Notes: generated from the letters alone by a model not told the origin. A stretch of 37,095 nt of DNA from W0P28-013 sp963621145 (GCA_963621145.1 CAVFDI010000010.1:1-37095); one strand, 5' to 3'. Shown: positions 23,165-31,138, counted from the stretch's first letter. Numbers and translations: made by a program.

Positions 23165-24208
23165 ATGCTTCTCGTCAACAAGATATTGCTTTATCTTCCG
23201 TCGCGGCTATTTGGCGGTGTGGCGTGCGTACGTAACTGGCTGTTTGATAGCAGGTTACTGCGTCAACACCAGTTTGCTGTGCCGACCATTTGCGTGGGAA
23301 ATATCACTGTGGGCGGGACGGGAAAAACGCCGCATACCGAATATTTAGTGCGTCTGTTTTCAGATCGTCGTGTGGCGGTGTTGAGTCGCGGCTATCGCAG
23401 AAAAACTAAAGGTTTTGTGCTGGCCGACGAGCATTCCACTGCGGCTGAAATTGGCGACGAACCGCTGCAAATGCATCAGAAATTTCCTGAAATAACAGTG
23501 GCGGTGGACGAAAAACGTGCACACGGCATCGAAAAATTGATGCAACTGCCCACGCCGCCCGACATTATTTTGCTCGACGATGCATTTCAACACCGCCATG
23601 TGAAGCCCAGTTTTTCGGTGGTTTTGGTCGATTTCAATCGCCCGACCGACTGCGACACTTTTTTGCCGCTTGGACGATTGCGCGAATCGCAAAATGGTCT
23701 GCGCCGTGCCGATGTCATTGTTGTTACAAAATGTCATGCCGACTATCGGCCTGACGAAAACGAATGGCGCAAACGTCTGCAACTTACTGATAATCAGAAG
23801 ATTTTCTTCACAAAAGTTGATTACGACGCGCCGCAAGCATTGGTCGCTGGCGAGGAACTTAATTTCGACGAGAAGCCGAATTTGTTGGTTGTTACGGGCA
23901 TCGCTGCGCCGCAAACGCTTTATGCGCACCTCGCTCCGATGGCGGGCACAATGGCGAAATTGGCTTTTGCCGATCATCACGATTTTTCGCAGCGCGACAT
24001 CGATAAAATTTCGGCTGAATTTGCCAAACTGCCCGAACCAAAAGCCATCGTTATCACCGAAAAGGATCGCGCGCGACTGCAAAATGGCGCACTTCTGCCC
24101 GAAGCATTGCGGCAGCACACTTTTTCGATCGGCATTCGGGTGAATTTTCTCGAAAACGAAGAGGTTTTTGTCTCGCTACTCAAAGAAATCGGCACAAAAA
24201 AAGGCTGA
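23165..24208 (+). CDS. lpxK: Tetraacyldisaccharide 4'-kinase
   Basis: LpxK phosphorylates the 4' position of lipid A disaccharide precursor at the inner membrane. The 347-residue protein has the N-terminal amphipathic segment LLYLPSRLFGGVACVRNWLFD, the P-loop GNITVGGTGKTPHTEYL, RRKTKGFVLA after SRGYRRK, and the LLDDAFQHRHV block that contains the catalytic Asp region. The ATG at 23165 is used; an earlier in-frame ATG would add residues encoded by the 8-bp repeat spacer (CAACCCATCAACTTTTCACC). It shows that the organism makes lipid A. The stop codon is inside the terminator stem of the converging lipoprotein gene. Confidence 0.95.
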   Translation: MLLVNKILLYLPSRLFGGVACVRNWLFDSRLLRQHQFAVPTICVGNITVGGTGKTPHTEYLVRLFSDRRVAVLSRGYRRKTKGFVLADEHSTAAEIGDEPLQMHQKFPEITVAVDEKRAHGIEKLMQLPTPPDIILLDDAFQHRHVKPSFSVVLVDFNRPTDCDTFLPLGRLRESQNGLRRADVIVVTKCHADYRPDENEWRKRLQLTDNQKIFFTKVDYDAPQALVAGEELNFDEKPNLLVVTGIAAPQTLYAHLAPMAGTMAKLAFADHHDFSQRDIDKISAEFAKLPEPKAIVITEKDRARLQNGALLPEALRQHTFSIGIRVNFLENEEVFVSLLKEIGTKKG

Positions 24209-24221
24209 CTTCCGTCAGCCT
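24195..24221 (-). terminator. Terminator overlapping the lpxK stop codon
   Basis: On the - strand AGGCTGAC-GGAA-GTCAGCCT is a perfect 8-bp stem followed by TTTTTTT, a good terminator for the lipoprotein gene. The lpxK stop TGA (24206-24208) is part of the stem. Confidence 0.88.
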
Positions 24222-24242
24222 AAATGTTTGATTCCCAAACTG

Positions 24243-24812
24243 TTACTTCGTGTAATTGGCGTTCAGGTATTCCACCACATCTTCGGTGATGTCGAGGGCG
24301 GGATTCATGAACAGTACATTGTCGTTGAGCGAGCTGGTGGAGAGTATCAGCTGGAATTTGCCGTCGCGGTTTAGCACGCTGATTGCGTTGTTGATGCTGT
24401 CGCGCAGGCGCAGATTGTAGGTCTGTTGCAGTTCCAAAATCTCTTGCGTCAGGCTCTGGTCGAGTGTTTGAATGTCGGCTTCTTTCTTTTGCAGACGGGC
24501 AGCTTCTTGTTCGGCGCGTTCGCGGCTCAGAAAAGCATTGTTCTCCAATTTGCGCTGAAATTCAACCATTTCGTTTTGCAATTTGCGCGCTTTTTCGTTC
24601 ACATTCAGGCGAGCATCTTCCTGTTTTTTTGTCAGTTCGTCGCGCAACTCGATGGCCAGCGTGTACTGCGAAAAAATGCTGTCGCCGTTGACGATGGCTA
24701 CTGGAATAGAGCCTTCGGCTGGCGCAATTGCCTCTGTTTCAGCGGCTTTGTTGTTTTTGGAGCAGGCTACCAAAAGCAGGGCAGCCGAAGCAAATAAAAG
24801 GATTTTTTTCAT
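24243..24812 (-). CDS. OmpH/Skp-like periplasmic chaperone, predicted lipoprotein
   Basis: The 189-residue protein begins MKKILLFASAALLLVACSKN; LVAC is a lipobox, so cleavage before C17 and lipidation are predicted. The middle (about 60-145) is strongly charged and helical (TKKQEDARLNVNEKARKLQNEM, ERAEQEAARLQKKEADIQ), typical of the OmpH/Skp coiled-coil prongs, and the C-terminus (LILSTSSLNDNVLFMNPALDITEDVVEYLN) matches the end of the family. Skp chaperones outer-membrane proteins; classical Skp is soluble, so membrane anchoring would be a variation, though similar OmpH-like lipoproteins occur in Bacteroidota. It is cotranscribed with the small membrane protein upstream (12-bp gap). Confidence 0.85.
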   Translation of the reverse strand: MKKILLFASAALLLVACSKNNKAAETEAIAPAEGSIPVAIVNGDSIFSQYTLAIELRDELTKKQEDARLNVNEKARKLQNEMVEFQRKLENNAFLSRERAEQEAARLQKKEADIQTLDQSLTQEILELQQTYNLRLRDSINNAISVLNRDGKFQLILSTSSLNDNVLFMNPALDITEDVVEYLNANYTK

Positions 24813-24824
24813 TCTTCTGTTGTT

Positions 24825-25055
24825 TTATTTTTCGTTGTCTTTCAGGATCTCTTTCTCTGCATCGCGTTTGCGACCTTCGGCTTGCGCCTGTCGGTCTTGC
24901 GAACTGACGCACGAAATGCCGCGCTCGCGCATGGCTTTGCTGCCGCCAACATGCGTATTGGGAAACCGTCCGCCCTTCACAAAAAACACGCGAACGCCCA
25001 AAAGAATCACAGCCAAGCCGACCAAAATAAGCGTTGCAAAAAATATCTGCGTCAT
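24825..25055 (-). CDS. Small conserved Bacteroidota membrane protein, function unknown
   Basis: This 76-residue protein has one N-terminal membrane segment (residues about 4-24, FFATLILVGLAVILLGVRVFF). A conserved-looking stretch follows, FVKGGRFPNTHVGGSKAMR, then ERGISCVSSQDRQAQ, with a single Cys, and a charged helical tail. Similar short proteins are found across Bacteroidota and are annotated only as membrane or hypothetical. It is not TatA: the phenylalanine-glycine hinge and amphipathic helix pattern are absent. It precedes the OmpH-like lipoprotein by 12 bp, so a role in the cell envelope is plausible but inferred. Confidence 0.8.
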   Translation of the reverse strand: MTQIFFATLILVGLAVILLGVRVFFVKGGRFPNTHVGGSKAMRERGISCVSSQDRQAQAEGRKRDAEKEILKDNEK

Positions 25056-25078
25056 GGCGTGTCAATCAGTTTGAGCGG

Positions 25079-25086
25079 CAAAGATA
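25079..25086 (-). promoter_or_regulatory. -7 box (TATCTTTG) of the small membrane protein/OmpH operon
   Basis: On the - strand TATCTTTG lies 23 bp upstream of the ATG at 25055. No good -33 element at the normal distance. Confidence 0.55.
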
Positions 25087-25155
25087 GCGAATTATCTCCG
25101 TCTAAATCGACAAAAGCGGCAAAAAATTCCATTATCGACCCTTTTTTAACTTACA

Positions 25156-25190
25156 TTTTGACTACAAAAGGCGATTTTTTTATATTTTTG
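25156..25190 (+). promoter_or_regulatory. Probable promoter of pepD
   Basis: TTTTG (25156-25160), a 22-bp spacer and TATTTTTG (25183-25190). It lies about 135 bp upstream of the pepD ATG, so the leader contains repeat copy Y. Confidence 0.5.
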
Positions 25191-25221
25191 CAAGTTGAAT
25201 GTGCTACCCTAATCTGAAATT

Positions 25222-25286
25222 TGAATTTTTGCGATAAGCGAGCGCAAAACCAAACTTGTTTGTTTTGCCGAGCGGAGCAAAAATCA
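25222..25286 (-). repeat. Dispersed 65-70-bp intergenic repeat, copy Y
   Basis: Reverse complement of copy X (12775-12843): both ends match (TGAATTTTTGCGATAAGCGA and AGCGGAGCAAAAATCA), and the centre holds a CAAAC-TT-GTTTG dyad. Heptad repeats (CTGAAAT/TTGAAAT) flank it on both sides. It lies in the presumed leader of pepD. Confidence 0.7.
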
Positions 25287-25324
25287 GTTTAATCTGAAAT
25301 TTGAAATCTGAAATAATTACATTC

Positions 25325-26773
25325 ATGGAAATTACTGAACTGAAACCGACGGCGCTTTGGAGCATTTTTGCTGATATTTGCAAGGTGCCACGCCCATCGA
25401 AACGCGAGGGAAAAATGATTGCTTTTTTGCAGCAATTTGGTCGCGAACATAACATCGAAACGCACACCGACGCCGCTGGCAATGTGGTGATGCGCTGTCC
25501 TGCCACGGCTGGCTACGAACAGCATCCGATGGTGATTTTGCAGGCGCACATGGACATGGTTTGCGAGAAAAATGCCGATGTAAAGCACGATTTCGACCAC
25601 GATGCCATTGAACCGTACATCGACAATGGTTGGGTTCGGGCGCGCGGCACGACTCTTGGCGCCGACAACGGCATTGGCGTGGCTGCTGCGCTGGCGGTCA
25701 TCACTAGTCCTGAAGTGAAGCACGGCCCGATAGAGTGCCTTTTCACGGTTGATGAGGAGACGGGCTTGACGGGCGCGTTTGCTCTTGGCAACGATGTTTT
25801 GCAGGGACGCATGTTGCTGAACCTCGATTCGGAGGACGACGGCGAATTTTGCATTGGTTGCGCAGGCGGTGTCGATACCACTGCAAAAATCGATTTTCAG
25901 CCAATTGCCGCACCCGACGGGTTGTTCTATTTTGCCATCTCGGTGAAAGGTCTGGCGGGCGGTCACAGTGGCGACGACATCAACAAAGGTCACGGCAACG
26001 CCATCAAAATTTTGACGAGATTTTTGTGGCAAACGGCTCACGAAACCGAGCTGACTTTGTCGACGATTGAGGGCGGAAATTTGCGCAATGCCATTGCACG
26101 CGAGGCTTCGGCTGTGGCTGCTGTGCCAATGAGTTATAAGGAAACTTTGCGGGTGCGTTTGAACCAATTTGTTGCCGATGTCGAGGCGGAGTTGGCTGCC
26201 ACCGAAAAGAATATGAAGATCGATTTGGAATCGACGGCGAAACCTGCCGAAATCATACCAAACGATGTCGCCAAACGCTTGCTGAATGCGCTTTACGCTT
26301 GTCCGCACGGCGTCATTCGTATGTGCGACGATATGCCTGGTTTGGTGGAAACTTCGACTAATCTGGCTTCGGTGAAAATGCCGAAAATGGGTGAGATTTT
26401 GGTCGCCACAAGTCAGCGCAGTTCGGTGGCATCGAGCAAGCGCGACATTGCGAGCATGGTCGAGAGCGTGTGGGAGATGGCAGGTGCCACGGTGAGCCAC
26501 AGCGATGGCTATCCAGGTTGGAAACCAAATCCGCATTCGCGTCTGGCAACGCTCACGGCTTCTATCTACGAGCGACTTTTCGCGCAAAAAGCCTCGGTAC
26601 GCGCCATTCACGCAGGCTTGGAGTGCGGTCTTTTCAGCGAAAAATATCCGGGAATGGACATGGTGTCGTTTGGCCCAACCATGCGTGGAGTGCATTCGCC
26701 CGACGAACGCCTTGAAATAGCCGCAACCGAACGATTCTGGCTTTTGCTCACCACTATTTTGGAAGAGTTGTAA
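25325..26773 (+). CDS. pepD: Aminoacyl-histidine dipeptidase (M20C, PepD-like)
   Basis: This cytoplasmic metallopeptidase of family M20 hydrolyses Xaa-His and other dipeptides. The 482 residues contain the metal and catalytic motifs QAHMDMVCEKN, LGADNGIGVA, DEETGLTGAF (catalytic Glu), and LDSEDDGEFCIGCAGG, plus the lid domain (about 190-385) and the C-terminal HAGLECGLFSEKYPGMDMVSFGPTM. Length and motifs are typical of Bacteroidota PepD. The ATG at 25325 is preferred over an in-frame ATG at 25301, which would add residues encoded by heptad repeats. It converges with recQ on a perfect-palindrome terminator. Confidence 0.95.
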   Translation: MEITELKPTALWSIFADICKVPRPSKREGKMIAFLQQFGREHNIETHTDAAGNVVMRCPATAGYEQHPMVILQAHMDMVCEKNADVKHDFDHDAIEPYIDNGWVRARGTTLGADNGIGVAAALAVITSPEVKHGPIECLFTVDEETGLTGAFALGNDVLQGRMLLNLDSEDDGEFCIGCAGGVDTTAKIDFQPIAAPDGLFYFAISVKGLAGGHSGDDINKGHGNAIKILTRFLWQTAHETELTLSTIEGGNLRNAIAREASAVAAVPMSYKETLRVRLNQFVADVEAELAATEKNMKIDLESTAKPAEIIPNDVAKRLLNALYACPHGVIRMCDDMPGLVETSTNLASVKMPKMGEILVATSQRSSVASSKRDIASMVESVWEMAGATVSHSDGYPGWKPNPHSRLATLTASIYERLFAQKASVRAIHAGLECGLFSEKYPGMDMVSFGPTMRGVHSPDERLEIAATERFWLLLTTILEEL

Positions 26774-26791
26774 ATCTCAAATTTGCAAGAT

Positions 26792-26828
26792 AAAGCGAGC
26801 GTGGAACAATTTGTTCCACGCTCGCTTT
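26792..26828. terminator. Bidirectional terminator between pepD and recQ
   Basis: A perfect 18-bp inverted repeat around a single T: AAAGCGAGCGTGGAACAA and its complement. It lies 18 bp past the pepD stop and 19 bp from the recQ stop. Its symmetry and A/T ends suit termination from either side. Confidence 0.85.
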
Positions 26829-26847
26829 GTTCGTAACTTTCTGAAAA

Positions 26848-28752
26848 TTAGTGTTTTGTAGAAAGTTTCATTTGCTCGTTTTGAAGTATTTTTTGCTGAT
26901 CGAGCAGGTGGCGCACCACTTCCATCACCTCTTTTTCGGGGCGACGAAGGCGCTGCACAAGCGTTTGAATGGGCATTGGTTCAGCTTCGAGTGTGGTGGT
27001 GATGAGTGCCGATAGCTCGCGGAATTTTTGCAGTCGCAACTCTTCGGCTTTGTGCGCAAGGCAGGTGTCGCATTGTCCGCAACGGTTCGAGGTTGTTTCG
27101 CCAAAATAGTCGAGCAGAATTTGGCTTCGGCAGAGATCGGTTTCGTTGGCATAGCGCAGCACAGCTTCGATTCTGCGCGCATAGCGTTCGTAGCGATTTT
27201 CGTAAACTTCAGGCGGCAATACTAACTTTTTGCTGTCGACTCGTGCCTGCGTGTAGATGAGCAGCGGCGTTTTTTTGAATGGAATGTATTTCACAATGCC
27301 GTTTTGCGAGAGGAAAATCAGTTGCGTGTAGACCTGTTGGCGCGTCCAGCCGAGGCGGTGCGCAATCACATCTTCGTTGATATGCACCATGTCGGTGAAA
27401 ATGCCTGTGTATGAGCGCAATAGCACTTCGATGAGCTGATCGACACCGCTGTTTTGTGTGCGAAAATTGTAGAGTTGGTCGCGTAGCACGGTGAACACCA
27501 GTTTCGAAGGATTGTCGAGTTCCTCGGTGAGTTCGATGTAGCCTGCTAACTGCAACATTTTCAGCGCGTTATAGGTCGGAAGCAATGGTAGATGACATTC
27601 GAGGCAAAACTCTTGCGGATTGATTGCAAAAATGGCTTCGTAGCCCGATCCAACGCCCACTTCGTAGTAGTCGGCCAGCGTTTGGTACACTTTGGCGATG
27701 AACTCTTTATCGGGAAATTCGTCTTTGATGCGCTTTTTCAGCTTGGTCTCGTCGGTTTTGTTGTAGAGCAGCACAGCGTAGGCGCGTTTTTCGTCGCGTC
27801 CCGCGCGTCCCGCCTCCTGAAAATAGGCTTCGAGCGTGTCGGGCAGGTCGATGTGAATTACCGTGCGCACATCGGGCTTGTCTATGCCCATGCCAAAGGC
27901 GTTGGTCGACACAATCACACGGCACGCACCCGATTTCCATGCTTGTTGTTTGGCATCTTTCTCGTCGTCGCTCAGGCCAGCGTGGTAAAAATCGGAACTG
28001 ATGCCTTGCGAAATCAGAAAATCGGAAATCTCTTTGGTGCGTTTGCGGCTGCGCACATACACCACCGAAGTGCCTGGAACGCATTTCAGAATGTGGAGCA
28101 ACTGTTGTTGTTTATCCTCCACATTGCGCACCACATAGGTCAAGTTTTTGCGCTCGAAACTTTTGCGGAATACATTTTTTTCGGCAAAATGAAGGCGATG
28201 TTGAATGTCGTCGACCACTTCGGGTGTGGCGGTGGCGGTGAGTGCAAGCACGGGAACGCCTGGAAGTTCGTCGCGAATCTCGGCAATTTTCAGGTACGAT
28301 GGACGAAAATCGTAGCCCCATTGCGATATGCAGTGACTTTCGTCGACTGCTATCATGCTGATTTTTAGGTATTTAATTCTGTTGCGAAACAGTTCTGTAC
28401 CAAGTCGTTCGGGCGAGACGTAGAGAAATTTGTAGTCGCCAAGTTCGCAGTTGTCGAAAGCGGTTAGTATCTCGTCTTGCGACATGCCCGAGTAGATGGC
28501 GGTGGCTTTCACGCCGCGGTCGCGCAGGTTTTGCACTTGGTCTTTCATCAGTGCAATGAGTGGCGTAACCACTATGCAGACGCCCTCCATGGCCAGCGCA
28601 GGCACTTGGAAAGTGATGCTTTTTCCGCCGCCCGTTGGCATCAGGCCGAGTGTGTCGCGCCCACTCCCGACCGATTCGATGATGTCGAGTTGCAGCGGAC
28701 GAAAATCGTCGTAGCCCCAATAGCGTTTCAGTATGTCGTGGTAGATGGACAA
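26848..28752 (-). CDS. recQ: ATP-dependent DNA helicase RecQ
   Basis: RecQ unwinds DNA 3' to 5' in recombination repair. The 634 residues show helicase motif I MPTGGGKS (38-45), motif II DESH (137-140), motif III ALTATAT, motif VI AGRAGRDEKRA, the zinc domain (CRSQILLDYFGE, then CGQCDTC) and a winged-helix RQC region. The C-terminal part (about 555-634, LTTTLEAEPMPIQTLVQRLRR-type sequence) does not look like an HRDC domain, so this is a short RecQ of the kind often found as a second copy in Bacteroidota. Translation starts at TTG 28752: the SIYHDILKRYWGYDDFRPLQ that follows is the conserved beginning and no ATG precedes it. Confidence 0.94.
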   Translation of the reverse strand: MSIYHDILKRYWGYDDFRPLQLDIIESVGSGRDTLGLMPTGGGKSITFQVPALAMEGVCIVVTPLIALMKDQVQNLRDRGVKATAIYSGMSQDEILTAFDNCELGDYKFLYVSPERLGTELFRNRIKYLKISMIAVDESHCISQWGYDFRPSYLKIAEIRDELPGVPVLALTATATPEVVDDIQHRLHFAEKNVFRKSFERKNLTYVVRNVEDKQQQLLHILKCVPGTSVVYVRSRKRTKEISDFLISQGISSDFYHAGLSDDEKDAKQQAWKSGACRVIVSTNAFGMGIDKPDVRTVIHIDLPDTLEAYFQEAGRAGRDEKRAYAVLLYNKTDETKLKKRIKDEFPDKEFIAKVYQTLADYYEVGVGSGYEAIFAINPQEFCLECHLPLLPTYNALKMLQLAGYIELTEELDNPSKLVFTVLRDQLYNFRTQNSGVDQLIEVLLRSYTGIFTDMVHINEDVIAHRLGWTRQQVYTQLIFLSQNGIVKYIPFKKTPLLIYTQARVDSKKLVLPPEVYENRYERYARRIEAVLRYANETDLCRSQILLDYFGETTSNRCGQCDTCLAHKAEELRLQKFRELSALITTTLEAEPMPIQTLVQRLRRPEKEVMEVVRHLLDQQKILQNEQMKLSTKH

Positions 28753-28823
28753 AGTGGTTTCAGATTCCAGATTTCAATTTTCAAATTGTTCGGTGTCTTG
28801 TTTGTCCCATATTCTGAAACTTA

Positions 28824-29039
28824 AGGTAGGTTTTAAAAATTACCTTTGCAAGAATTTTTGAATTATAATCGAGCAGATTTTTTTTGATTTTCGAAGGAGC
28901 AGGGTGTCCTGTGACTGAGAAAAGACGAAAAAGATACCGATTAGAAACGAAAATTCGCAAAGAGCTATTAAAACCGCAAAAGCATTTAGGAACTTGCCAA
29001 AGAAAAAATATAAAAGCGTAGAATTTTTAGAACCTACCT
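28824..29039 (+). mobile_element. MITE-like element, copy 2 (longest, 216 bp)
   Basis: The termini AGGTAGGTTTTAAAAATT and AATTTTTAGAACCTACCT are inverted repeats, with TA on both outer sides (28822-28823 and 29040-29041). Inside are a promoter-like TACCTTTG on the + strand, the segment TTCGAAGGAGCAGGGTG, and a frame open from 28869 to 29021. No transposase is encoded, so it would be non-autonomous. It lies between recQ and the DUF2461 gene; the last T of the element is the first base of the + strand TTA that is the complement of the DUF2461 stop codon. Copies 1 (16658) and 3 (36987) share sequence with it. Confidence 0.85.
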
Positions 29040-29710
29040 TAATTCAAAATTGCCGCATTCATAAAGTCGTTGAATGGTTTCATGGCGCGGCACATGGGCA
29101 GGAGGCGTTCGAGGAAATCGGGTGCACAGATTTCGTCGTCGGTGAAACTGTGTTGCACGAAAAATGTTTTGAATTTCAGATATTCCGCAGCGGGCGAGTC
29201 GGGACTGAAGCCAAGCGGCATCTTTTTCAGCACATCGTTCGAAAACATTTTGCCGAAGTATTTGCGGTAATCCTCTGCCGCCTCGATGCGCTGAAACTCG
29301 TCGTAGTCGATGTCGAGCGCAGTGCGAATGTTGTGCAGCATATTTTTGTCGGCACAATAGATGCCGCCGCACAGAGCCGAATTCTCGGGTTGAATGTGCA
29401 GATAGTAGCCGCTCAAAACGCTTTTGTGGCCGCCATTCATGCAGATGAAAGTTCCGAAATGCTCTTTGTACGGGCGTTTGTTTGGCGAAAAACGCACATC
29501 GCGGTAAATGCGAAACAGGCAATCTTTCGGCTCCAAATAGCGCACTGTGGGATCGAACTCGCCAATTTTGGCAATGAGCCAAGCCGTCTGGTCGAGCACT
29601 TGTTGGCGCGCCACCTCGTAGCGCTGCTTGTTCTCAGCAAACCACGGACGATTGTTGTTGTTACTCAAATCGCGCAGAAAAGCGAGTATTTCGCGGTTTT
29701 GGTTGTCCAT
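29039..29710 (-). CDS. DUF2461 / TIGR02453-family protein
   Basis: The 223-residue protein has the family pattern LAFLRDLSNNNNRPWFAENKQRYE near the N-terminus, RIYRDVRFSPNKRPYKEHFGTF in the middle, and GGIYCADKNMLHNIRTALD after it. The biochemical function of the family is not established. The ATG at 29710 is used; a TTG three codons upstream is also open. The stop codon TAA overlaps the terminal base of MITE copy 2, so the insertion lies at the end of the gene and the last residues (AAILN) could have been altered by it. It is transcribed in the same direction as recQ and lysC. Confidence 0.88.
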   Translation of the reverse strand: MDNQNREILAFLRDLSNNNNRPWFAENKQRYEVARQQVLDQTAWLIAKIGEFDPTVRYLEPKDCLFRIYRDVRFSPNKRPYKEHFGTFICMNGGHKSVLSGYYLHIQPENSALCGGIYCADKNMLHNIRTALDIDYDEFQRIEAAEDYRKYFGKMFSNDVLKKMPLGFSPDSPAAEYLKFKTFFVQHSFTDDEICAPDFLERLLPMCRAMKPFNDFMNAAILN

Positions 29711-29752
29711 TTTGGTCAATTTTTAACGCTTCACAAATGAATGGCGCACTAA

Positions 29753-29787
29753 TCTGAAATCTGAAATTTGAAATTTGAAATCTGAAA
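29753..29787. repeat. Heptanucleotide tandem repeat, DUF2461-lysC spacer
   Basis: CTGAAAT, CTGAAAT, TTGAAAT, TTGAAAT, CTGAAAC: five consecutive heptads, starting near 29754. The same words occur at 25293-25315, and in reverse complement at 19685-19717 and around 28762. Confidence 0.85.
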
Positions 29788-29790
29788 CTC

Positions 29791-31050
29791 CTAGTTTCTC
29801 ACCACAAACCTCGCAGTCAGGCGGTTGCGCTGCTCCACGAACACGAGTTTTTCGCCAACGAGTTGTTCCACAATCTCTTTGGTGTAGTGGCGAATGGTAA
29901 TCAGTTCCACATCGGTGTTGTAAAGCACTTCGTATTCGTCCTGAAGTTCTGCCACAAGATTTTTGAAAATGGCAGGATTGTAGTCGATGCAGAGCGAAAA
30001 ACTGATGGCCGAGGTCTGAATCAGGCTCACTTTGGTGCGATAACTTGCCAAAATGGCGAAAATTTTGCTCAATTTCTCTTCGGCAATGAACGAAAAATCG
30101 CGCGGTGTGAGCGTAAGCAGCACTTGGTTGGCTTTGTTTATGTAGACGGGCGGCAAGTCGAGACGGCCAACCACCTCTTCGATTACAGAACCTTGCAATG
30201 TTGGGTCGATAAACGATTTCACATAGAGCGGAATGCGCTTATTTTGAATGGGTTTCACCGTTTTGGGGTGAATGACGCTCGCGCCGCAGTACGACAGCTC
30301 GATGGCCTCTTTGTACGACAGTTTTGGAATGACTTGCACTTCAGCGTAGCGTTTTGGGTCGGCGTTCATCACACCTGGCACATCTTTCCAAATGGTTACG
30401 CTTTCGGCATCGAGCAGATTGGCAAGCAGGGCAGCGGTGTAGTCCGAGCCTTCGCGACCGAGCGTGGTGGTTTGGTTTGTGAGCGTGCCTGCAATGAAAC
30501 CCTGCGTCACATAAATGTCGTGATTCTGAAAATTGAACGCATCGTTCACCAAGCGGTGCGACAGTTTCAAATCGACATTGCCCTCGCGGAAATTGTCGTC
30601 GGTTTTCAGATAGTTGCGAATGTCGACGAACTTGGCATTCACGCCTTGCGACTGCAAAAATGCCGCTACAATGGTGGTCGAAATTAGTTCGCCAAACGAC
30701 ACAATGCGATCGTATTCGTAGTCGTAACTCACCGATGGTTTTTGCGCAGCATTGGCTCGCAGGTCGGCATAGAGTTGCGCCAATTGAGCATCGACTATTT
30801 GTCTGTTTTCTGGTGTAAATAGTTGACTGACAATCGTTTCGTGATAATCAACCACCTCTCGAATTTTTGCGTCGAGGTCGGGTTTGCGATTGAAAAAACT
30901 ATCGAGCACAGCCTCCAGCGCGTTGGTGGTTTTGCCCATGGCCGACACCACAACAACCAATTTTTCGCTGCCCGAGCAGACTATTTTTTGCAGATTGCGA
31001 ACGCCAGCCGCATCGCGCACCGACGCGCCGCCGAATTTGTATATTTTCAT
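29791..31050 (-). CDS. lysC: Aspartate kinase
   Basis: Aspartokinase phosphorylates aspartate, the first step toward lysine, threonine, methionine and diaminopimelate. The 419 residues start with the substrate-site motif KFGGASVRDAAGVRNL, and contain VVVSAMGKTTNAL, TLGREGSDYTAALLANLLDA and the DVPGVMNADPK segment, followed by two ACT regulatory domains (about 300-419). It is the monofunctional form, without a homoserine dehydrogenase domain. The ATG at 31050 is the natural start. Diaminopimelate from this route feeds peptidoglycan. Confidence 0.94.
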   Translation of the reverse strand: MKIYKFGGASVRDAAGVRNLQKIVCSGSEKLVVVVSAMGKTTNALEAVLDSFFNRKPDLDAKIREVVDYHETIVSQLFTPENRQIVDAQLAQLYADLRANAAQKPSVSYDYEYDRIVSFGELISTTIVAAFLQSQGVNAKFVDIRNYLKTDDNFREGNVDLKLSHRLVNDAFNFQNHDIYVTQGFIAGTLTNQTTTLGREGSDYTAALLANLLDAESVTIWKDVPGVMNADPKRYAEVQVIPKLSYKEAIELSYCGASVIHPKTVKPIQNKRIPLYVKSFIDPTLQGSVIEEVVGRLDLPPVYINKANQVLLTLTPRDFSFIAEEKLSKIFAILASYRTKVSLIQTSAISFSLCIDYNPAIFKNLVAELQDEYEVLYNTDVELITIRHYTKEIVEQLVGEKLVFVEQRNRLTARFVVRN

Positions 31051-31109
31051 TGAATTAATTATCTAATTATTTAATTTCCAATTACTTAATTAGTCTTGGT
31101 CATTTTCTT

Positions 31110-31135
31110 GCTACTTGCTACTTGCTACTTATATC
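31110..31135. repeat. TTGCTAC heptad repeat, queA-lysC spacer
   Basis: Three tandem TTGCTAC units followed by TTATATC lie within an 88-bp spacer that also has AATTA-rich words. It belongs to the same class of start-proximal degenerate repeats found elsewhere in the window. Confidence 0.75.
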
Positions 31136-31138
31136 TTG

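Noticed and set aside
19785..24208. In-frame N-terminal extensions of folD, lpxK, pepD and the VUT gene
   Set aside because: The extra residues are encoded by spacer repeats or by the preQ1 aptamer, and the conserved family sequence starts at the downstream ATG in each case.
24825..25055. TatA/TatE-type translocase component
   Set aside because: One N-terminal membrane helix and a charged tail are present, but the FG hinge and amphipathic helix are missing, and the FVKGGRFPNTHVGG block fits a different conserved Bacteroidota family.
28884..28925. SRP-like or other structured RNA in the MITE (GGAGCAGGGTG segment)
   Set aside because: Only a short word resembles the SRP apical loop; no matching stem is present and the segment is part of a repeat with terminal inverted repeats.
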